Shown piece by piece: positions 59,362 to 64,000 of a DNA stretch of 64,000 nucleotides. The translations under genes were made by a program, and so were the position numbers. Source of the DNA: an uncultured Neptuniibacter sp. (lineage in GTDB: Bacteria > Pseudomonadota > Gammaproteobacteria > Pseudomonadales > Balneatricaceae); NCBI RefSeq assembly GCF_947498015.1, contig NZ_CANMIR010000005.1:1-64000 (forward strand). The letters run 5' to 3'. Every line of letters begins with the position of its first letter. Position 1 is the first letter of the stretch. The notes beneath the pieces were generated by a model. The model was not told the DNA's origin. It saw only the letters and a list, made by a program, of their open reading frames with translations, and made no database searches.

Positions 59362-59616
59362 GCCTCGAATTTTGAGGCCTTGAGTGTGTAGGTAACCCCG
59401 AAACTCAGGGAGACAGCTTTCTGAGGGCCGTTTCTCAAAGGTCTGTCGGTTGGGCGATCCCCAGCTCCGGCACACACCCGAACGTGAACCTGCAGCTCTA
59501 CCCCTGGAATGGTTCAGAGTGAGACCGCTAGAGATTCAACAAATTTTGTCTGGTACAGGCACGTTCAACGTTACAGAAACAAAAACTGTTAATTTCGTCA
59601 GTGATGAGCACTGACG
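59362..59616 (+). ncRNA. candidate structured leader RNA of ilvIH
   Basis: No gene is seen in the 461 bases from 59175 to 59635. The part from 59362 has clear RNA-like structure: hairpin GCCTC/GAGGC (59362-59378), a long-range GTGTG (59384-59388)/CACAC (59471-59475) stem, four alternately complementary segments (TGAGT 59381, ACTCAG 59403, CTGAG 59421, TCTCA 59432), TGGG/CCCA (59451-59463), and CGTCAGTG/CACTGACG (59596-59616) before the ilvI start. It could be the published ilvB-OMG motif or an unknown attenuator; I could not compare it with a model. No peptide rich in branched-chain codons is convincing. Confidence 0.55.
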
Positions 59617-59635
59617 TCGTTAGAGGGTGATAAAA

Positions 59636-61357
59636 GTGGAATTACTTTCAGGCGCAGAGATGGTTGTTCGCGCGCTTCGTGATGAAGGCGTTAAATATAT
59701 CTACGGCTATCCTGGTGGAGCACTCCTCCACATCTACGATGCGATCTTTACGCAGGATGAAGTCGAACACATTCTGGTCCGCCACGAACAGGCTGCCACA
59801 CATATGGCAGACGCGTATGCGCGAGCTACCGGTAAAGCGGGTGTAGCGCTGGTAACTTCAGGTCCTGGTGCAACCAATGCCGTAACAGGTATTGCGACTG
59901 CATATATGGATTCAATCCCGATGGTTGTTATTACAGGTCAGGTTATGTCACACCTGATCGGTGAAGATGCCTTTCAGGAAACCGATATGATCGGTGTCTC
60001 TCGTCCTATCGTTAAGCACAGTTTCAGTGTTCAACGTCCGGAAGAGATTCCAGAGATCATCAAAAAAGCGTTCCACATCGCTGAAAGCGGTCGTCCGGGT
60101 CCGGTTGTCGTCGATATTCCTAAAGATATGACTACGCCGACCGAACGCTATGAATATGAATACCCTAAGAGCGTTAAAATGCGCTCCTATAATCCGATCA
60201 TGAAAGGTCACACCGGACAGATCAAAAAAGCTGTGGATATGTTGCTGGCCGCTAAACGGCCGGTTATCTATGCCGGTGGTGGTGTCATCATGGGTGATGC
60301 CAGCGAGCAGTTGACTGCCTTGGCACGTGAACTGGGTTATCCGGTAACGAATACCCTAATGGGTCTGGGCGGATATCCGGGCACAGATAAACAGTTTATC
60401 GGTATGTTGGGGATGCATGGTAGCTATGAAGCTAATATGGCGATGCATCACAGTGATCTGATTCTGGCGGTCGGCGCACGTTTTGATGATCGCGTGACCA
60501 ATGGTACTGACAAGTTCTGCCCAACAGCCAAAATCGTACATGTTGATATCGATCCGGCTTCGATCTCCAAGACGATTAAAGCAGATGTGCCGATCGTAGG
60601 TCCGGCTCAAGCTGTTTTGAAAGAGATGCTGGATCAGCTTCATGCTGCAAAGAAAGCTCCTTGTGCGGATAGCTTAAAAGCGTGGTGGGAGCAGATTGAA
60701 GAGTGGCGTGGTCGTCATGGTGGTCGTTTTAAAACTGACGACTCTGAGCTTATGAAGCCTCAGCAGGTTATCGAGATGCTGAGCAAGGTCACCAACGGTG
60801 ATGCTTATGTGTGCTCCGATGTTGGCCAGCACCAGATGTTCGCTGCACAGTATTACAAATTCAACAAACCCAACCGTTGGATCAATTCAGGCGGTCTGGG
60901 CACAATGGGATTTGGTCTGCCAGCTGCGATGGGTGTAAAACTTAACTTCCCTGAAGAGGAAGTGGTTTGTGTTACCGGTGAAGGCAGTATTCAGATGAAT
61001 ATTCAGGAACTGTCGACGATCAGCCAGTACGATATTCCAGTGAAGGTTATCTGTTTGAATAACCAGTCTCTGGGTATGGTACGCCAGTGGCAGGACATGA
61101 ACTATGAGTCTCGCCATTCTCAGTCTTACATGAAGTCTCTACCTGACTTTATGAAGCTGGTTGAATCTTACGGTCATGTGGGTATCAAAGTTGAACGCTA
61201 TGAAGATCTGGAAGGCGCAATGCGCGAAGCATTTGCACTGAAAGATCGCATGGTATTCATGGATATCGCGGTTGATCCGTTTGAGCACGTTTATCCGATG
61301 CAGGTACCTCGTGGCTCTATGCGTGACATGTGGCTGAGTAAAACGGAGAGAACATAA
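59636..61357 (+). CDS. ilvI: acetolactate synthase large subunit (GTG start)
   Basis: The thiamine-diphosphate enzyme that starts valine, leucine and isoleucine synthesis. The 573-residue product has [15 protein letters not shown], the [19 protein letters not shown] block with the catalytic glutamate, and [15 protein letters not shown] and [12 protein letters not shown] for cofactor binding. GTG at 59636 ([11 protein letters not shown]) matches E. coli IlvI and has AGAGGG upstream; a GTG at 59627 would add three residues. Confidence 0.96.
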   Translation: MELLSGAEMVVRALRDEGVKYIYGYPGGALLHIYDAIFTQDEVEHILVRHEQAATHMADAYARATGKAGVALVTSGPGATNAVTGIATAYMDSIPMVVITGQVMSHLIGEDAFQETDMIGVSRPIVKHSFSVQRPEEIPEIIKKAFHIAESGRPGPVVVDIPKDMTTPTERYEYEYPKSVKMRSYNPIMKGHTGQIKKAVDMLLAAKRPVIYAGGGVIMGDASEQLTALARELGYPVTNTLMGLGGYPGTDKQFIGMLGMHGSYEANMAMHHSDLILAVGARFDDRVTNGTDKFCPTAKIVHVDIDPASISKTIKADVPIVGPAQAVLKEMLDQLHAAKKAPCADSLKAWWEQIEEWRGRHGGRFKTDDSELMKPQQVIEMLSKVTNGDAYVCSDVGQHQMFAAQYYKFNKPNRWINSGGLGTMGFGLPAAMGVKLNFPEEEVVCVTGEGSIQMNIQELSTISQYDIPVKVICLNNQSLGMVRQWQDMNYESRHSQSYMKSLPDFMKLVESYGHVGIKVERYEDLEGAMREAFALKDRMVFMDIAVDPFEHVYPMQVPRGSMRDMWLSKTERT

Positions 61358-61359
61358 TC

Positions 61360-61854
61360 ATGCGTCATATAATTTCGGTATTGATGGAAAATGAGCCTGG
61401 TGCTCTGTCCCGTGTTGTTGGCCTGTTCTCTCAGCGTAACTTCAACATTGAATCTCTCACCGTTGCGCCGACTGAAGATGAGACACTCTCTCGTCTGACA
61501 GTGACTACGGTGGGTGATGATCGTGTCGTTGAGCAGATCACTAAGCAGCTGAATAAGTTGATTGACGTGGTAAAAGTGGTTGACCTGACTGAGGGTGATC
61601 ATCTTGAGCGTGAGTTGATGATGATCAAGATGAAGGCAAACAATGGTACGGTGCGTGCTGAGATTAAGCGTACTGCGGATATATTCCGTGGCACCATCAT
61701 CGATGTAACGCCCAACACCTTTACCGTTCAGTTGGTGGGCTCAAGCAGTAAGCTGGATGCATTCATTGAGGCGTTAGGCACTTCGAATATTATGGAAGTG
61801 GTTCGCTCAGGTGTATCGGGTATTGCCCGGGGTGAGAAAGTTCTGACTCTGTAA
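61360..61854 (+). CDS. ilvH: acetolactate synthase small (regulatory) subunit
   Basis: IlvH gives feedback inhibition by valine. The 164-residue product has an ACT domain (RHIISVLMENEPGALSRVVG, FSQRNFNIESLTV) and the C-terminal regulatory domain (VTPNTFTVQLVGSSSKLDAF). It starts two bases after ilvI. ilvC, which often follows, is not here. Confidence 0.97.
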   Translation: MRHIISVLMENEPGALSRVVGLFSQRNFNIESLTVAPTEDETLSRLTVTTVGDDRVVEQITKQLNKLIDVVKVVDLTEGDHLERELMMIKMKANNGTVRAEIKRTADIFRGTIIDVTPNTFTVQLVGSSSKLDAFIEALGTSNIMEVVRSGVSGIARGEKVLTL

Positions 61855-61878
61855 GTCGAACTCTCCCTGTGAGATCAT

Positions 61879-61912
61879 AAGCCGCGCACTGGAAACAGTG
61901 GGCGGCTTTTTT
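61879..61912 (+). terminator. terminator of ilvIH
   Basis: GCCGC and CACTG pair with CAGTG and GCGGC around a GAAA tetraloop, with one G-G mismatch, and run into six T. Confidence 0.92.
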
Positions 61913-61930
61913 GTGTCTGAGGAGATAGAT

Positions 61931-62548
61931 GTGATTTTAGAAATGTCCGAAATGAGTAAGCTTCAGGCTTACCACACTTTGACACAGGTTGTGGTACCCC
62001 GTCCCGTAGCCTGGGTTTTATCTGAGAACGGTACCGGTGATTACAACCTGGCACCTTTCTCCTTTTTCTCTGTGGTATGCAGTGACCCTCCCGTCATTAT
62101 GATCTCTGTGGGTGCAGCAAAACCGGATGGGAGTGAAAAAGATACCTATCGGAATATTATCGGGCAGGAAAAGTTTGTTATTCATATTGCAGGGTCTGAT
62201 CTGGCGAACGAAGTCACCCAAAGTTCTGCGTCACTTCCTCACGGCCAATCTGAAATTGCGCATTGTGGCCTTGAACTTGTTGAGGTTGAGGGCTTTGCTC
62301 TGCCGCGGGTAAAGGGGCCGAAAATAGCTTTGGCCTGCTCCCTATATCAGCATCAGGAAGTAGGTAACAGTAACCAGCACCTGATCTTTGGTGAGATCGA
62401 AAAGGTATGGGTCGATGAGTCAGCGGTCACTGAAGATGAGAAAGGCCGTATGAAGATCGATGCAGCGAGTGTTGATCCCCTCGGAAGGCTGGGCGGAACT
62501 GAGTATCAAACCTTTGGCGAGGTTATTTCGATCCCTCGGCCGGCTTAA
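61931..62548 (+). CDS. flavin reductase-like FMN-binding split-barrel protein (GTG start)
   Basis: A 205-residue protein of the flavin reductase-like family. Sequences such as VVVPRPVAWVLSENGTGDYN, LAPFSFFSVVCSDPP and DTYRNIIGQEKFVIHI place it with the DIM6/NTAB-type members that bind FMN. Substrate unknown. GTG at 61931 is chosen, with GAGGAGA five or six bases upstream. An ATG at 61943 is the alternative; starts before 61920 lie in the terminator. Confidence 0.85.
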   Translation: MILEMSEMSKLQAYHTLTQVVVPRPVAWVLSENGTGDYNLAPFSFFSVVCSDPPVIMISVGAAKPDGSEKDTYRNIIGQEKFVIHIAGSDLANEVTQSSASLPHGQSEIAHCGLELVEVEGFALPRVKGPKIALACSLYQHQEVGNSNQHLIFGEIEKVWVDESAVTEDEKGRMKIDAASVDPLGRLGGTEYQTFGEVISIPRPA

Positions 62549-62583
62549 TCTCGTTGTTGGCAGCTAGCCAGAGAGCAGATCTG

Positions 62584-62610
62584 GAGCAAAAGGCATCACG
62601 CCTTTTGCTC
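62584..62610. terminator. 11-bp perfect hairpin between two convergent genes
   Basis: GAGCAAAAGGC pairs with GCCTTTTGCTC around ATCAC, between the flavin reductase and the cytochrome c peroxidase. T-tracts are lacking, so termination strength is uncertain. Confidence 0.6.
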
Positions 62611-62620
62611 AACTCGTTCA

Positions 62621-63784
62621 CTATTGATCCAGCAGGTGTTCATAGCGCTTGTCTGTTAAGGTTTTCATAAAGGCTACCAGAGCATCGATTTTTTGCTCTT
62701 TCAGAGCAGGGCCCGTTTCCAGCTCTTTCAACGAAATATTTTCTTCAACTTCAGGTTTCCCCCAAGGTCCCCCTGTTTCAGGGTTGATCTGACGCTGATC
62801 ACTGCGGCTGTTGTATTTGTCGTAGAACAGAACAACTGTTCTCAACTCTTTGAAGACACCATTGTGCATATAGGGGCCGGTGACCGCGATATTCCTTAAG
62901 GTTGGTACCTTAAATTTACCGGCGTGCTCAGGAGTAGTCACTTGAGGATGGTTCAACAATCCCAGATCTTTTTTCGATATATCGACCCCATTTTTTTTGC
63001 GGCCGGCAATATTGGTTGGGATGCCTATGTTGTGGTACTCGTAGTTCGTAAATGTCTCTTGGGCGTGACGTTGTGATCTGTTTAGCTGGTGGCATAGATG
63101 ACAGTTGGTAAACTGTTGCGAGAAGAATAGGGTACGGCCCAGCTCCTCCTGTTTTGTCATCGTGTATTCACCACGAAGATAGCGATCATATTTTGAATCA
63201 AAAGGGGCAAATAACTCGGTGCGTTCAAAATGAGCAATACTATCAGCCATCGCGGCATATGCTTTAGCACTATCAGAGAAGATGGATTCACCGTAAAGCG
63301 CTTTAAATGAACGGATATAGAGAGGGTTTTCTCTCAAGCGATCAACGGCAGCGTGCTTAGAGGGTAGTCCCATCTCTACCGGATTCAGTGGTGGCCCACC
63401 TGCCTGTCCTGTCAGGTCTGATGCGCGACCGTCATGAAACTGTCCGCCCACATATTCACCCTCACCGTTGAGATGAAACTCTGGACTGAACATGGCGTAC
63501 GTGGCTGTAGGGGTATTTCGGTCACCGAGAGATTGACCATCATCTCCTAATGAGAAGGCACCTTCGACACCATTATCGCGTGGATCTACAAAGCCATGAG
63601 TGGGGGAGTGGCAGGTGGCGCAGGCTTGAGTTCGATTCACTGAGAGGTTTGTGTCGAAGTAAAGTTGTTGGCCCAGTTGCGCTTTGCTTAATGTTGTCAG
63701 AGATGTGTGATTTTCATTTTTTGTGCAGGCACCGAGAAGCACAGAGGTGAGAACAAAACTAAGTTTGATAGATTTTGAAATCAT
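62621..63784 (-). CDS. di-haem cytochrome c peroxidase family lipoprotein
   Basis: A 387-residue protein of the CcpA/MauG superfamily with two haem-binding CxxCH motifs (CATCH, CHLCH). The signal peptide ends in the lipobox LGAC, so it should be a periplasm-facing lipoprotein. Other family blocks are GQLYFDTNLS-like QQLYFDTNLSVNRTQACATC, DPRDNGVEGAFSLGDDGQS and FKVPTLRNIAVTGPYMHNGVF. Typical members reduce hydrogen peroxide, but MauG-like modification activity cannot be excluded. A Fur box lies in its promoter region. Confidence 0.93.
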   Translation of the reverse strand: MISKSIKLSFVLTSVLLGACTKNENHTSLTTLSKAQLGQQLYFDTNLSVNRTQACATCHSPTHGFVDPRDNGVEGAFSLGDDGQSLGDRNTPTATYAMFSPEFHLNGEGEYVGGQFHDGRASDLTGQAGGPPLNPVEMGLPSKHAAVDRLRENPLYIRSFKALYGESIFSDSAKAYAAMADSIAHFERTELFAPFDSKYDRYLRGEYTMTKQEELGRTLFFSQQFTNCHLCHQLNRSQRHAQETFTNYEYHNIGIPTNIAGRKKNGVDISKKDLGLLNHPQVTTPEHAGKFKVPTLRNIAVTGPYMHNGVFKELRTVVLFYDKYNSRSDQRQINPETGGPWGKPEVEENISLKELETGPALKEQKIDALVAFMKTLTDKRYEHLLDQ

Positions 63785-63820
63785 TTTCGTTCGCCTATGA
63801 GAATTTAGCGCATAAGTTAA

Positions 63821-63835
63821 TGAGAATGATTATAC
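63821..63835 (-). promoter_or_regulatory. Fur box overlapping a TATAAT -10
   Basis: TGAGAATGATTATAC matches 12 of 14 fixed positions of the Fur 7-1-7 consensus. A TATAAT on the minus strand (63829-63834) lies within it. A weaker second half-site, TGAGAAT, is at 63798. This predicts iron repression of the peroxidase. Confidence 0.65.
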
Positions 63836-63904
63836 ATAACTGTTTAATGAATAGCTTGATAGTGGTCAAGCTTTCGAGTGCATGTAATGTTTAGGAGGAC
63901 GCAA

Positions 63905-64000
63905 CTATTTACGGTAGATGGTTTCGATCAGGTGCCAGCCAAAACGAGTTTTTACGGGGCCATGGACGACATGTAGAGGTTTTTTGAAGACAACATCTTC
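63905..64000 (-). CDS. ppiC: parvulin-type peptidyl-prolyl isomerase, C-terminal 31 residues (5' part outside window)
   Basis: On the minus strand the frame is open from base 64000 to the TAG at 63905-63907. It reads EDVVFKKPLHVVHGPVKTRF, then GWHLIETIYRK, which closely matches the C terminus of E. coli PpiC (GPLHTQFGYHIIKVLYRN). The gene is cut by the window edge. Confidence 0.8.
   Translation of the reverse strand, partial: EDVVFKKPLHVVHGPVKTRFGWHLIETIYRK

Noticed and set aside
59304..59375. 23-codon valine-rich frame as ilv leader peptide
   Set aside because: It begins before the predicted transcript start, has no ribosome site and only scattered valine codons.
59509..59592. 27-codon frame in the ilvI leader
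   Set aside because: Not enriched in branched-chain codons and lacks a good ribosome site.

Overview
The window is a gene-dense, chromosomal piece of a gammaproteobacterium. Proteins closest to pseudomonad and marine oceanospirillum-type forms (EF-Tu, ribosomal proteins, FabA/FabB, BamD, ClpB) and the gene order point to the Oceanospirillales/Pseudomonadales side. I cannot name a genus from sequence alone. No tRNA, rRNA, CRISPR array, complete insertion sequence or prophage is visible.

Layout. 1-14861: the 3' end of an EF-Tu gene, then the merged S10, spc and alpha ribosomal-protein operons (rpsJ to rplQ, with secY and rpoA), including the short genes rpmD (9714-9893) and rpmJ (11691-11807). 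14932-20393: an orphan lipoprotein, uvrA divergent from ssb, an RmlD-type reductase and a SirB-like membrane protein. 20500-25998: a molybdenum-cofactor cluster (moaA, moaB, moeA, moaC, moaD, no moaE) interleaved with two acyltransferases. 26069-29709: fabB/fabA, a thiopurine methyltransferase and ispB. 29954-39970: rplU-rpmA, obgE, proB, rpsT, murJ, ribF, ileS, lspA, fkpB. 39975-44996: a type IV minor-pilin locus. 45045-50530: thiO, nadE, bamD, rluD, pgeF and a D-Ala-D-Ala dipeptidase. 50804-53469: a tandemly duplicated GTPase/roadblock module. 53648-58866: clpB, two paralogous exported proteins and a response regulator. 59636-61854: ilvI-ilvH behind a long leader. The end holds a flavin reductase, a Fur-box-preceded di-haem cytochrome c peroxidase and the 3' end of a PpiC-type isomerase.

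From 29.7 to 56.2 kb the order closely follows, from memory, the Pseudomonas aeruginosa ispB-rplU-rpmA-obg-proB-rpsT-murJ-ribF-ileS-lspA-fkpB-pil-thiO-bamD-rluD-pgeF-clpB block. The departures are informative: ispH and pilY1 are absent from their expected places, pilE is inverted, pilS/pilR are replaced by nadE, and the dipeptidase plus the duplicated GTPase module sit between pgeF and clpB.

The best candidate for an undescribed system is 50804-53469. Each of two consecutive units has a 318-residue protein fusing a Ras-like GTPase of the MglA/conservon-D type to a C-terminal roadblock/LC7-like domain, followed by an overlapping small gene (116 or 107 residues) whose predicted topology also looks roadblock-like. 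Thus GTPase and partner, separate in Myxococcus MglA/MglB and in Streptomyces conservons, appear here as one chain plus a second small partner, in duplicate. Other points of interest are the oversized cysteine/histidine-rich PilV-like protein with a cysteine-rich PilX partner, a structured leader before ilvI, and a strong terminator-like hairpin inside the ribosomal-protein operon.
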